A DNA stretch of 64,000 bases from Mesorhizobium waimense. Its GTDB lineage: Bacteria; Pseudomonadota; Alphaproteobacteria; Rhizobiales; Rhizobiaceae. The stretch is from NCBI RefSeq assembly GCF_003601975.1, contig NZ_QZWZ01000010.1:1-64000 (forward strand). Reading direction: 5' to 3'. Positions 16,655 to 25,849 of the stretch are shown here, piece by piece. Every line of letters begins with the position of its first letter. The first letter of the stretch is position 1. The translations under genes were made by a program, and so were the position numbers. Below the pieces are notes generated by a model. It ran no database searches and was not told the DNA's origin. It worked only from the letters and a program-made list of their open reading frames with translations.

Positions 16655-18043
16655 ATGACCGAAACGGTCAAACTCAAATCACCCGTCGATGGTTCGATCT
16701 ATGCCGAGCGTCCAATCGCCACGGACCAGGCCATCAACGCTGCGGTCGGACGCGCCAGGGCAGCGCAGGAAAAATGGGCGGAGACGCCGATCGTCGAGCG
16801 CGGCAAGTACATGCTTGCCATGCTGGAAGCGCTGGTCGCAATGAGCGACGAGATCGTGCCGGAGATCGCCTGGCAGATGGGGCGTCCGGTTCGCTATGGC
16901 GGCGAGTTCGGCGGTGTCAAGGATCGCACCAATTACATGGTCGAGATTGCCGAAGCGGCGCTGAAGCCGGTCATGGCCTCCAACCCGAAAGACGGCTTCC
17001 GCCGCTATGTGAAGAAGGTGCCGCTCGGCGTCGTCATGGTGATCGCGCCGTGGAACTATCCCTATCTCACTGCCGTCAACACCATCGTGCCGGCACTGAT
17101 GGCCGGAAGTGCGGTCATCCTCAAGCACGCGGCGCAGACGCTGCTGGTCGGCGAACGCTTCCAGCAGGCCTTCGACAAGGCCGGCCTGCCCAAGGGTCTG
17201 TTCCAGAACCTCGTTCTGAACCATGCCCAGACCGAGAAGCTGCTCGGCTCCGGCAAGATCGACCATGTCAACTTCACCGGCTCGGTCGGTGGCGGCCGCG
17301 CCATCGAGAAGGCGGCGGCCGGCACCTTCATGAGCCTCGGCCTCGAGCTAGGCGGCAAGGACCCGGCCTATGTGCTGCCGGATGCCAGGATGGAGCATGC
17401 GGTGGCCAACCTGGTCGACGGCGCCTTCTACAATTCCGGCCAGTGCTGCTGCGGCATCGAGCGCGTCTATGTGCATGAAAAGGTCTATGACGAATTCGTC
17501 GAAGGCTTCATCGCAGAGACAAGGAACTATGTCGTCGGCAATCCGCTGGAACAGGCGACGACGATGGGACCGATGGCGCAGGCGCGCTTCGCCGACCTGA
17601 TCCGCGAGCAGAAGGCCGAAGCGCTGCGCAAGGGCGCCACCGCGCACATCAACATGAAGGTGGCCAACGACAAGGCAGGCTCGCCCTATCTGGCGCCGGA
17701 AGTGCTGACCGGGGTCGACCACCAGATGAGCGTCATGCGCGAGGAAAGTTTTGGTCCGATCGTCGGCATCATGAAGGTGCGCAACGACGAGGAGGCGATC
17801 GCGCTCATGAACGACAGCCCTTATGGGCTGACCGCCTCGATCTGGACCGGCGACATCGAGCACGCGGTAGCGATTGGCGACCGCGTCGAGACCGGCACCG
17901 TGTTCATGAACCGCTGCGACTATCTCGATCCGGCGCTGGTGTGGACCGGCGTCAAGGACACCGGCAAGGGCGCCGCACTCTCGGCCATCGGCTACGACAA
18001 TCTGACCCGGCCGAAATCATATCATCTGCGTGAAGCCATCTGA
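16655..18043 (+). CDS. NAD(P)-dependent aldehyde dehydrogenase
   Basis: A 462-residue ALDH-superfamily enzyme. Catalytic elements are the oxyanion Asn134 in APWNYP, general-base Glu231 in LELGGKDP, and nucleophile Cys265 within GQCCCG (263-267). An ESFGP motif follows near residue 366. It oxidises an aldehyde to the acid. It stands between the gamma-glutamyl-ligase-like gene and an iron alcohol dehydrogenase, which would make its aldehyde from an alcohol. It follows the palindromic repeat after 180 nt, so it could be read through or have its own promoter. The adjoining alcohol dehydrogenase starts 17 nt after its stop. Confidence 0.92.
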   Translation: MTETVKLKSPVDGSIYAERPIATDQAINAAVGRARAAQEKWAETPIVERGKYMLAMLEALVAMSDEIVPEIAWQMGRPVRYGGEFGGVKDRTNYMVEIAEAALKPVMASNPKDGFRRYVKKVPLGVVMVIAPWNYPYLTAVNTIVPALMAGSAVILKHAAQTLLVGERFQQAFDKAGLPKGLFQNLVLNHAQTEKLLGSGKIDHVNFTGSVGGGRAIEKAAAGTFMSLGLELGGKDPAYVLPDARMEHAVANLVDGAFYNSGQCCCGIERVYVHEKVYDEFVEGFIAETRNYVVGNPLEQATTMGPMAQARFADLIREQKAEALRKGATAHINMKVANDKAGSPYLAPEVLTGVDHQMSVMREESFGPIVGIMKVRNDEEAIALMNDSPYGLTASIWTGDIEHAVAIGDRVETGTVFMNRCDYLDPALVWTGVKDTGKGAALSAIGYDNLTRPKSYHLREAI

Positions 18044-18059
18044 TTTTCGAGAGACAAAA

Positions 18060-19232
18060 ATGTCCAAGCTCATCTCCAAATGGAACTACCCCACCACCGT
18101 CCGCTTCGGCGCCGGCCGCATCAAGGAATTGCCAGATGTGCTCGCCGCCACCGGGATCAAGCGGCCGCTTTTCGTCACCGACCCGGGGCTGGCCAAGCTG
18201 CCGGTCGTCGCCTCGACGCTGAAGATCCTCGACGACGCCAAGGTGCCCTATGGCGTATTTTCCGAGGTCAAGCCGAACCCGGTGGATTCGAACCTGACCG
18301 CCGGCATTGCCGTGTTCAAGAAGGGCAAGCATGATGGCGTCATCGCCTTCGGCGGTGGCTCGGCGCTCGACCTCGGCAAGCTGATCGCCTTCCAGGCCGG
18401 CCAGACGCGTCCGGTCTGGGATTTCGAGGATGTCGGCGACTGGTGGACCAGAGCCAATTCGGATGCGATCGCGCCGATCATCGCCGTGCCGACCACTGCC
18501 GGCACGGGTTCCGAAGTCGGCCGCGCCGGGGTCATTACCAACGAGGCGACGCACACCAAGAAGGTCATCTTCCATCCGAAACTTTTGCCGGCCATCGTCA
18601 TTGCCGATCCGGAACTGTCGGTCGGCATGCCGGGCTTCATCACCGCCGGCACCGGCATGGATGCGCTGGCCCACTGCCTCGAGGCCTATTGCGCGCCAGG
18701 TTATCACCCGATGGCCGACGGCATCGCGGTGGAAGGCATTCGGCTGGTCTTCGAGAACCTGCCGAAGGCCTATGCCAACGGTAAGGATCTTGTCGCCCGC
18801 GCCCATATGATGAGCGCGGCGGCCATGGGCGCCGCCGCCTTCCAGAAGGGGCTGGGGGCCATCCACTCGCTGTCGCATCCGATCGGCGCGCTCTACGACA
18901 CTCATCACGGCATGACCAACGCCGTGTTCATGCCCTATGTGCTGGCCTTCAACCGTGATGCCATCGATGAGCGCATCGGCCGGCTCGCGGCCTATTGCGG
19001 CATCAAGGGCGGCTTCGATGGCTTCGCCAAGGCGATCATCAAGCTGCGCAAGGAGCTCAAGGTGCCGCATGCGCTGCCGGGCCTGATCAAGGGGCTCGAC
19101 ATGGACAAGAAGCGCAAGGGGCTGATCGCCGACATGGCGGTGGTAGATCCGACCGCCGGCGGCAACCCGGTAAAGCTGACCAAGAAGGCGGCGCTGACGC
19201 TGCTCGAAAACGCCATCGCCGGCACGGTATGA
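18060..19232 (+). CDS. Iron-containing alcohol dehydrogenase
   Basis: A 390-residue group III (iron-dependent) alcohol dehydrogenase. The NAD-binding GGGSALDLGK is around residues 97-106 and VPTTAGTGSEV around 145-155. Metal ligands are the Asp of IADPEL, the His of MDALAHCLEAY, and two His in HSLSHPIGALYDTHHG. It interconverts an alcohol and an aldehyde, feeding the aldehyde dehydrogenase 17 nt upstream. I start at the ATG at 18060 (MSKLISKWNYP); an ATG ten codons earlier overlaps the previous gene. It appears to end the operon. Confidence 0.92.
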   Translation: MSKLISKWNYPTTVRFGAGRIKELPDVLAATGIKRPLFVTDPGLAKLPVVASTLKILDDAKVPYGVFSEVKPNPVDSNLTAGIAVFKKGKHDGVIAFGGGSALDLGKLIAFQAGQTRPVWDFEDVGDWWTRANSDAIAPIIAVPTTAGTGSEVGRAGVITNEATHTKKVIFHPKLLPAIVIADPELSVGMPGFITAGTGMDALAHCLEAYCAPGYHPMADGIAVEGIRLVFENLPKAYANGKDLVARAHMMSAAAMGAAAFQKGLGAIHSLSHPIGALYDTHHGMTNAVFMPYVLAFNRDAIDERIGRLAAYCGIKGGFDGFAKAIIKLRKELKVPHALPGLIKGLDMDKKRKGLIADMAVVDPTAGGNPVKLTKKAALTLLENAIAGTV

Positions 19233-19474
19233 CGCGGATTTTCGTGCCGGAAGTGAACTGGAAACGAGGGGAAAGGAAAGGGGAAAGGGCTACAGGCAGG
19301 GCAAAAACTAGTTAGCCGGAAAAATAATCGCGAAGCGATTGCTACAGCCGGTTAAAAAGAGTTTACTTTTTCGCACTGCGGGGTGCCGGTTTCACAAAGC
19401 TTTCATCTGGCTGTCACACGAAAACGATACCGCATCGCAGGCGTCCAACGGCGTCAGTTCAACGGAGAGAACAC
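19233..19474. other. Intergenic region before the ABC importer
   Basis: No gene is supported in this 242-nt spacer. It has a perfect dyad AATCGCGAAGCGATT at 19326-19340 and an AT-rich dyad AAAAAG-N6-CTTTTT at 19354-19371. The latter may end the upstream transcript or lie in the promoter of the solute-binding protein gene. A 28-codon frame overlapping the alcohol dehydrogenase stop has no supporting features. Confidence 0.4.
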
Positions 19475-20581
19475 ATGTTCAAATTCACGGGGAAAGTGCT
19501 TTCCCTTTCGGCCGCGGCGCTTTTCGCGTCGACGGTGATTTCGTCCGCGGATGCGATGGACGATCTCGTCAAGGCCGCCAAGGCCGAGGGCCAGCTCACG
19601 ACCATCGCGCTGCCGCATGACTGGTGCGGCTATGGCGCCGTCATCGACGGCTTCAAGGCGAAATATCCCGAAATCAAGATCAACGAACTCAATCCCGATG
19701 CCGGTTCCGGCGACGAGATCGAGGCGATCAAGGCGAACAAGGACAACAAGGGCCCGCAGGCGCCCGACGTGATCGACGTCGGCCTGTCCTTCGGCCCTTC
19801 GGCCAAGGCCGATGGCCTGATCCAGCCTTACAAGGTGTCGACCTGGGACTCGATCCCGGACAGCGCCAAGGATGCCGAAGGCTATTGGACCGGCGACTAT
19901 TACGGCGTGCTCGCTTTCGAAGTGAACAAGGATTTGGTCAAGGAAGCTCCGACCGACTGGGCCGATCTGCTGAAGCCGGAATTTGCCAACTCGGTGGCCC
20001 TCGCCGGTGATCCGCGCGCTTCGAACCAGGCCATCCAGGGCGTTTATGCTGCCGGCCTGTCGACGGGCGCCGCCGCTGGCGAAGCCGCCGGCACCGCTGG
20101 TCTCGACTTCTTCAAGAAGCTCAATGCCGCCGGCAATTTCGTACCGGTCATCGGCAAGGCCGCGACGCTTGCACAGGGCCAGACGCCGATCCTGGTCACC
20201 TGGGACTACAACGCGCTTTCCGGCCGTGACACGCTGAAGGGCAACCCGCCGGTCGACGTCGTCGTGCCGAAGACCGGCGTCGTCGCCGGTGTCTACGTGC
20301 AGGCGATCAGCGCCTACGCGCCGCATCCGAATGCAGCCAAGCTCTGGATGGAATATCTCTATTCCGACGAAGGCCAGATCGGCTGGCTGAAGGGCTATTG
20401 CCACCCGATCCGCTTCAATGACCTTGCCAAGAACGGCAAGCTCCCGGCGGACGTGATGGCGAAGATGCCGCCGGCCGAGTCCTATGCGGCCGCGGTGTTC
20501 CCGACGCTCGACGAGCAGGGTAAGGCCAAGGAAGCCATCACCAAGAACTGGGACGCCGTCGTCGGCGCCAACGTCAAGTAA
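19475..20581 (+). CDS. ABC transporter periplasmic solute-binding protein (PotD/AfuA type)
   Basis: A 368-residue exported binding protein. A Sec signal peptide ends around SSADA (residues 22-26). The mature protein starts MDDLVKAAKAEGQLTTIALP, typical of the SBP_bac_1/6 fold group that binds polyamines, iron complexes or phosphorylated organics. The ligand is not determinable. A GGAGA precedes the ATG. It heads a four-gene importer operon (binding protein, two permeases, ATPase). The gene lies downstream of the amine/amino-alcohol operon, so import of a related amine is possible but unproven. Confidence 0.9.
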   Translation: MFKFTGKVLSLSAAALFASTVISSADAMDDLVKAAKAEGQLTTIALPHDWCGYGAVIDGFKAKYPEIKINELNPDAGSGDEIEAIKANKDNKGPQAPDVIDVGLSFGPSAKADGLIQPYKVSTWDSIPDSAKDAEGYWTGDYYGVLAFEVNKDLVKEAPTDWADLLKPEFANSVALAGDPRASNQAIQGVYAAGLSTGAAAGEAAGTAGLDFFKKLNAAGNFVPVIGKAATLAQGQTPILVTWDYNALSGRDTLKGNPPVDVVVPKTGVVAGVYVQAISAYAPHPNAAKLWMEYLYSDEGQIGWLKGYCHPIRFNDLAKNGKLPADVMAKMPPAESYAAAVFPTLDEQGKAKEAITKNWDAVVGANVK

Positions 20582-20645
20582 GACTTGAAATCCACCGGGC
20601 GGTCGCGAGGCCGCCCGGCTTTTCCTCGAAGACGGTAGCCGGCGC

Positions 20646-21560
20646 ATGACCGATCTCTCGCTTTCCAATCAGACTATGGCGGGGAAGGCCGCGCCTCCCG
20701 CCGAAGCGCGCAGCCTCAGGCTGCCGACGCAATGGCTCGGCGTGGCGCCGTTCTTCATCTTCGCCATCATGTTCCTGATCCTGCCCACGCTCTATCTGAT
20801 GCTGGGCGCATTCCAGAACGATGCCGGCGAATTCACGCTCGAGAACATCGTCGCATTGGCGCAACCGTCTATCGTTGCCGCCTACTGGATCTCGATCAAG
20901 GTCAGCCTTGCCTCGGCGCTGATCGGCGCCTTTGCAGGTCTGGCGATCGCCATTGCCATCGTGCGCGGCGGCCTGCCGAACTGGATACGTTCGGCGACAC
21001 TGACCTTTTCGGGCGTTGCCTCCAATTTCGCCGGCGTGCCGCTGGCCTTCGCCTTCCTCGCCACGCTCGGCCGGCTCGGCCTTGCGACAGTAATCCTGAA
21101 TACTGTGTTCGGTCTCAACATCTACGCGCACGGCTTCAACATCCTTTCGTTCTGGGGCCTGACGCTGACCTATGTCTATTTCCAGATCCCGCTGATGGTG
21201 GTTATCATCACGCCGGCGATCGATGGGTTGAAGAAGGAATGGGGCGAGGCCGCCGCGACGCTCGGCGCGACCACCGCGCAATACTGGCGCATGGTGGTCA
21301 TACCGGTGATCTGGCCGAGTTTTCTCGGCACCGTCATCCTGCTGTTCGCCAACGCCTTCGGCGCTATCGCCACCGCCTATGCACTGACCGGCTCGTCGCT
21401 CAACATCGTGCCGATACTGCTCTATGCGCAGATCCGCGGCGACGTGCTGCACAACGCCCATCTCGGTTATGCGATCGCCTTCGGCATGATCGTCATCACC
21501 GGCCTCGCCAACGTCTTCTACATCTGGTTCCGGACCCGTTCCGAGAGGTGGCTCAAATGA
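20646..21560 (+). CDS. ABC transporter permease (PotB-like)
   Basis: A 304-residue inner-membrane permease with about six membrane segments. The EAA coupling loop is GEAAATLGATTAQYWRMVVI near residue 200. It would form a heterodimer with the product of the next gene, whose start overlaps its stop as ATGA. The first about 30 residues are cytoplasmic. The family is the MetI-fold polyamine/iron/organophosphate permease group. Confidence 0.92.
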   Translation: MTDLSLSNQTMAGKAAPPAEARSLRLPTQWLGVAPFFIFAIMFLILPTLYLMLGAFQNDAGEFTLENIVALAQPSIVAAYWISIKVSLASALIGAFAGLAIAIAIVRGGLPNWIRSATLTFSGVASNFAGVPLAFAFLATLGRLGLATVILNTVFGLNIYAHGFNILSFWGLTLTYVYFQIPLMVVIITPAIDGLKKEWGEAAATLGATTAQYWRMVVIPVIWPSFLGTVILLFANAFGAIATAYALTGSSLNIVPILLYAQIRGDVLHNAHLGYAIAFGMIVITGLANVFYIWFRTRSERWLK

Positions 21561-22348
21561 AGGGTGGCAGATTCTGGGCCTGGGTCGTCTTCATCCTCGG
21601 CGCGGCCTATTTCTTCATTCCGCTGATCGCGACCGTGGAATTCTCCATGCGCATGCGGCGCGGCGTCTATTCCTTCGACGCCTACCAGATCGTGCTGGGC
21701 GACGAGCGCTTCCAGGCGACCTTCATGTATTCGGTGATCGCAGCCATCTTCACCATCGTTCTCGGCGTGCTGATCGTGGTGCCCGCTGCCTACTGGATCC
21801 GGCTGCGCCTGCCGCAGCTGAGGCCAGTCGTCGAGTTCATCACGCTGTTGCCGCTGGTCATCCCGGCCATCGTCATCGTCTTCGGCTACATCAGAATGTA
21901 CGGTTCGAATTCGCCGCTGCCGTTCCTGGCCAGCGATGTGGGCACCAATGCCTTGCTGGTCATCGGCTATGCGACGCTGGCGCTGCCCTACATGTACCGT
22001 GCCGTCGACACCGGCCTTCGCACCATCGATGTGCGCACGCTGACCGAAGCGGCGCAGATCCTGGGCGCCGGCTGGGGGACGATCATCACCCGCGTCATCC
22101 TGCCCAATGTGCTGATCGCGGTGCTGTCCGGCGCCTTCCTGACCTTCGCCATCGTCATCGGCGAATTCACCATGGCCAGCCTGCTCAACCGTCCGGCCTT
22201 TGGCCCTTATCTGCAGAACATCGGCGCCAACCGTGCCTATGAGCCGGCGGCGCTCGCCATCATCGCTTTCGTCATCACCTGGGGCTGCATGTCCCTGATC
22301 CAGATCCTGTCGCGCTTTGCGCCGCGATCGGCGAACCGCCCGAACTGA
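21557..22348 (+). CDS. ABC transporter permease (PotC-like)
   Basis: A 263-residue second permease of the importer. It has about six hydrophobic segments starting WAWVVFILGAAYFFIPLIA, and the EAA loop TEAAQILGAGWGTIITRVIL near residue 165. The start at 21557 is the ATGA overlap with the previous permease, so the two are translationally coupled. A longer open frame upstream in this phase is antisense-like and rejected. The ATPase gene follows after 11 nt. Confidence 0.92.
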   Translation: MKGGRFWAWVVFILGAAYFFIPLIATVEFSMRMRRGVYSFDAYQIVLGDERFQATFMYSVIAAIFTIVLGVLIVVPAAYWIRLRLPQLRPVVEFITLLPLVIPAIVIVFGYIRMYGSNSPLPFLASDVGTNALLVIGYATLALPYMYRAVDTGLRTIDVRTLTEAAQILGAGWGTIITRVILPNVLIAVLSGAFLTFAIVIGEFTMASLLNRPAFGPYLQNIGANRAYEPAALAIIAFVITWGCMSLIQILSRFAPRSANRPN

Positions 22349-22359
22349 AAGTCAAAGCC

Positions 22360-23424
22360 ATGGCCGAGCCGTTCCTCTCCATTCAGCATGTACGAAAATC
22401 CTTCGGCGCCACCACCGTGGTGCAGGATTTCAATCTCGACGTGGAGCCCGGCGAGTTCGTCTCTTTCCTCGGCCCGTCTGGCTGCGGCAAGACGACAGTG
22501 CTGCGTATGGTCGCCGGTTTCGAGGAACCGAGCGCGGGCAAGATCGTGGTGGCCGGCAAGGACATCACAAGGCTGAAGCCGAACCAGCGCAATGTCGGCA
22601 TGGTGTTCCAGGCCTACGCGCTGTTCCCCAACCTGACGGTGGCGCAGAACATCGCCTTCGGGCTGAAGGTGGCGGGCATGCCCAAGGCCGATGCCGACAG
22701 GCGCGTCGCCGAGATGCTCGACATCATTAAGCTGCCGCAGATGGGAGACCGCTATCCCTACCAGCTCTCCGGCGGCCAGCAACAGCGCATCGCGCTGGCG
22801 CGCGCGATCGCGCCGAAGCCGAAGCTCTTGCTGCTCGACGAGCCGCTGTCGGCGCTCGACGCCAAGGTGCGCGTGTCGCTGCGCGAGGAAATCCGCTCGA
22901 TCCAGAAAAAGCTAGGCATCACCACCATCTTCGTCACCCACGACCAGGAAGAGGCGCTGTCGATCTCCGACCGCATCGCCGTCATGTATGGTGGCAAGGC
23001 CGAGCAGGTCGGCACGCCGTTCGAGATCTACAACCGGCCGGCAACCAAATTCGTCGCCAATTTCGTCGGCACGCTGAATGTGCTCGAAGGCACGGTGACA
23101 GACGCCGCTTCAGGCACAGTGCGCGTCAATTCTCAGGAGGTTGCGCTCAAGGGCAAGCTGAACGGTTCCAAATCCGGCGACACGCTCTCTCTGGCGCTGC
23201 GGCCCGAGGCGATTTCGCTCGGCCGCCAGCCCGGTCGCGATTCCAGCCTTTCGGGCGAAATCGCCGAGGTGCATTTCCTCGGCTCGGTCATCCGGGTACG
23301 CGTCGGCATCGGCGGCAGCACGGTCTCGCTCGACACGTTCAACAGCCCGGCAACGCCGCCGCCCGCTGTCGGCGAGAAGGCCGAGATCTCATTCTCGTCG
23401 GGCGATATGCTGGTGCTGCACTAA
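22360..23424 (+). CDS. ABC transporter ATP-binding protein (PotA-like)
   Basis: A 354-residue ATPase. Walker A is GPSGCGKTT at about residues 40-48, the signature is LSGGQQQR, Walker B is LLLLDEPLSALD, and the switch His follows in FVTHDQEEA. A TOBE regulatory domain occupies the C-terminal about 110 residues. The domain layout matches polyamine/iron-type importers. It ends the operon. The convergent GST gene begins 12 nt beyond its stop. Confidence 0.93.
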   Translation: MAEPFLSIQHVRKSFGATTVVQDFNLDVEPGEFVSFLGPSGCGKTTVLRMVAGFEEPSAGKIVVAGKDITRLKPNQRNVGMVFQAYALFPNLTVAQNIAFGLKVAGMPKADADRRVAEMLDIIKLPQMGDRYPYQLSGGQQQRIALARAIAPKPKLLLLDEPLSALDAKVRVSLREEIRSIQKKLGITTIFVTHDQEEALSISDRIAVMYGGKAEQVGTPFEIYNRPATKFVANFVGTLNVLEGTVTDAASGTVRVNSQEVALKGKLNGSKSGDTLSLALRPEAISLGRQPGRDSSLSGEIAEVHFLGSVIRVRVGIGGSTVSLDTFNSPATPPPAVGEKAEISFSSGDMLVLH

Positions 23425-23436
23425 GGGCAGCGCCCC

Positions 23437-24063
23437 TCAAGCAGGCGGAATGAACGGCTGCGAAATCGTCTGAAAGACGGGCAACGCTTCCATCCGCGCT
23501 GCGTGAGCTTCGAGCGCCGGGAAGTCGGCCAGCGGAACCAGGCCGGGATGGGCTTCGCCGAGGAAACGCAACACGGCGGCAACCGCGACATCGGCATGGC
23601 CGATACGGTCACCGAACCAGTAGGCACCGGACCTCGCGGCGCGGTCCGTTTCCAACGCGGCAAGGACGCTCCCAATCTGCGCCCGGCAGCGGCCGACCCA
23701 GAGGTCGGAGACCCTATCGTGCAAGCGCATTTCGTAAAACAGGCTGACGCTCTTGTCGCCGAGCCCGGTGGCCAGGGCCGCTATCCTGAGCGCCTGATGG
23801 CGGGCGGGCTCGCCTATCGGAAACATCCTTCGATCGGCCGCAACAAGGCTGTCCAGGTAATCAAGCATCAGATGGCTTTCCGTCAGCACTTCGCCATCGT
23901 CCAGCACTAGCGTCGGGACGCGCGTCAGCGGGTTATAGGGACGGATCTTGTCGGCATCGCCGAAGGCCGACCATGGCCGATGCTCGAAGGGCAGGCCGTA
24001 GAGTGTCAGCGCGATGCCGACGCGGCGAACGAAGGGCGAGTCATACTGGCCGATGAGGATCAT
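23437..24063 (-). CDS. Glutathione S-transferase family protein
   Basis: About 208 residues. The N-terminal thioredoxin-like domain is MILIGQYDSPFVRRVGIAL, with Ser9 as the candidate glutathione-activating residue, and the TRVPTLVLDDGEVLTESHLM segment supplies the cis-Pro and the glutathione-binding Glu/Ser. The C-terminal helical domain has GHADVAVAAVLRFL. The start may be 24063 or four codons upstream at 24075; I prefer the one that matches the family N-terminus. A detoxification role is likely, substrate unknown. It is convergent with the ABC operon and divergent from the antiporter gene. Confidence 0.87.
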   Translation of the reverse strand: MILIGQYDSPFVRRVGIALTLYGLPFEHRPWSAFGDADKIRPYNPLTRVPTLVLDDGEVLTESHLMLDYLDSLVAADRRMFPIGEPARHQALRIAALATGLGDKSVSLFYEMRLHDRVSDLWVGRCRAQIGSVLAALETDRAARSGAYWFGDRIGHADVAVAAVLRFLGEAHPGLVPLADFPALEAHAARMEALPVFQTISQPFIPPA

Positions 24064-24188
24064 GGCCGTATCCATACCCCGGCGATCCGTCCGGCGTATA
24101 CGGCAAGCAAGCCGGGCCGACTGGACAATCAACAGCATCTGGTCATCTTGTCAGTGCCGACAACTCTGGTTCGTGGCTACGGTAGGAT

Positions 24189-25739
24189 ATGGCGCTTTTC
24201 GAACTGACCCTCGTCCTGCTCCTGATCGCTGTTGCGCTGACGGCACTGTCGCGGCGTCTGGAGGTTCCCTATCCCTCGCTTCTGGCGCTGGCAGGCGCTG
24301 GGATTGCCTTCGTGCCCGGCGCGCCGACCATCGAGATCGACCCGGAACTGGCGCTCGCCCTGTTCATCGCACCGGTGCTGCTCGACGCCGCCTATGACAC
24401 ATCGCTGCGCGATCTCAACCGCTACCGGCTGCCGCTCGTGGCGCTGGCGCTCGGCGCCGTCATCTTCACAACCGCAGCCGTCGCTTTCGTCGGTTGGAAA
24501 TTGGCCGGGCTGCCGATAGCCGCGGCGATAGCGCTTGGCGCCATCGTCGCACCGCCGGACGCGGTGGCAGCGAGTGCCGTGCTCGGGCAATTCAAGGTGC
24601 CGCATCGGATCACGGCCATCCTGCAGGGAGAGAGCCTGCTCAACGATGCCACCGCACTCCTGATCTACCGGCTGGCGGTATCGGCAACGCTCGGCTCGAT
24701 CATGCTGAGCAACGCCATTCCGACGATCCTGCTGTCGACGATCGGCAGCCTTGTCGCGGGTTATCTGCTTGGCCGCTTCTCGCTGCTGACGCTCACCCGC
24801 ATCGAGGATGCGGCAAGCAGCACCGTAGTGCAGTTCGCCGGCACGTTCGGGGTCTGGATCCTGGCCGACAGGCTGGGGCTTTCCGCCATCATCACCATCG
24901 TCGTCTATGCCATGACCATCGCGCGCACCGCGCCGCGCCTGATGTCGGCCAGGAGGCGCGTCAGCACCTATTCAGTCTGGGAGTCGGCGGTTTTCGTGCT
25001 CAACGTGCTGGCCTTCGTGCTGATGGGCCTGCAGGCACGGTCGATCGTCGGCAGGTTGGCCGGGGAAGGGCAGGCCGAAGCATTCGTCTTCGCCGCAACG
25101 GTGCTGGCCGTCGTCATCGTATCGCGTCTCGTCTGGGTTATGAGCTACGGTGTGATCATCAGATGGCTTGCCCGCTTCGGCAGTGAGGGCCAAGGGCGAG
25201 ACGCGCCGACATTGCGCGGCGGCGTGCTGGTCGGCTGGTGCGGCATGCGTGGGCTGGTGACATTGGTGGCGGCGTTCGCCTTGCCGGCCGATTTTCCCGG
25301 CCGCGATCCGATCGTGCTCGCCGCTTTCGCGGTCGTTCTCGGCACGCTGGTGTTGCAAGGCATGACCCTGAAACCGCTGCTGCGCCTGCTCAACCTCGAC
25401 CCCGACACGACAGTCGATCGCGAGGTGGCTCAGGCACGTGTCGCCATCATGCAGGCCGCATTGGACATACTGAGCGGCAAGACGTCGAATGCGGCGGCCG
25501 CGGTGCGCGAGCAGTATACCGCCCAGCGCACGATCGCCGAAAATCCAGAGGATGCGCAGGCGGCGACGGAGTATGACCGTCTGCGCCTCTATGCCATCAA
25601 GCGCCAGCGCGACGCGCTGGAGGAATTGCGCCGTGACGGGACGATTGGCGACGAGGCCTATCACCGGCTGGAGGAGGAGATCGACTGGTCGGAACTGGCG
25701 GCGTCTCCGGCTGGGCGGTTCCAGCCGCTGACAACCTAG
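24189..25739 (+). CDS. CPA1-type cation/proton antiporter
   Basis: A 516-residue membrane protein of the monovalent cation:proton antiporter-1 family. It has about 12 hydrophobic segments over residues 1-400, with the ion-binding region ALGAIVAPPDAVAASAVLG near residue 115-133. A hydrophilic C-terminal tail of roughly 110 residues (VDREVAQARVAIMQ... to the end) is helical and charged, as in bacterial NhaP/YjcE-like proteins. It probably exports Na+ or K+ in exchange for protons. The start lies close after an AGG. It appears monocistronic. Confidence 0.9.
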   Translation: MALFELTLVLLLIAVALTALSRRLEVPYPSLLALAGAGIAFVPGAPTIEIDPELALALFIAPVLLDAAYDTSLRDLNRYRLPLVALALGAVIFTTAAVAFVGWKLAGLPIAAAIALGAIVAPPDAVAASAVLGQFKVPHRITAILQGESLLNDATALLIYRLAVSATLGSIMLSNAIPTILLSTIGSLVAGYLLGRFSLLTLTRIEDAASSTVVQFAGTFGVWILADRLGLSAIITIVVYAMTIARTAPRLMSARRRVSTYSVWESAVFVLNVLAFVLMGLQARSIVGRLAGEGQAEAFVFAATVLAVVIVSRLVWVMSYGVIIRWLARFGSEGQGRDAPTLRGGVLVGWCGMRGLVTLVAAFALPADFPGRDPIVLAAFAVVLGTLVLQGMTLKPLLRLLNLDPDTTVDREVAQARVAIMQAALDILSGKTSNAAAAVREQYTAQRTIAENPEDAQAATEYDRLRLYAIKRQRDALEELRRDGTIGDEAYHRLEEEIDWSELAASPAGRFQPLTT

Positions 25740-25849
25740 ATCGGGAAAGAGAAGCGGAACACTGGTCACCCCTGGCCTAGCCCCGGCGTCGGTATTGCAA
25801 GGCTTTCGCCGAACCGCTACTGCCATCACGAAAGTGAGCCGGATAAGCA

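Noticed and set aside
19229..19315. 28-codon frame overlapping the alcohol dehydrogenase stop as ATGA
   Set aside because: No ribosome-binding site, no hydrophobic or conserved feature; too short to support.
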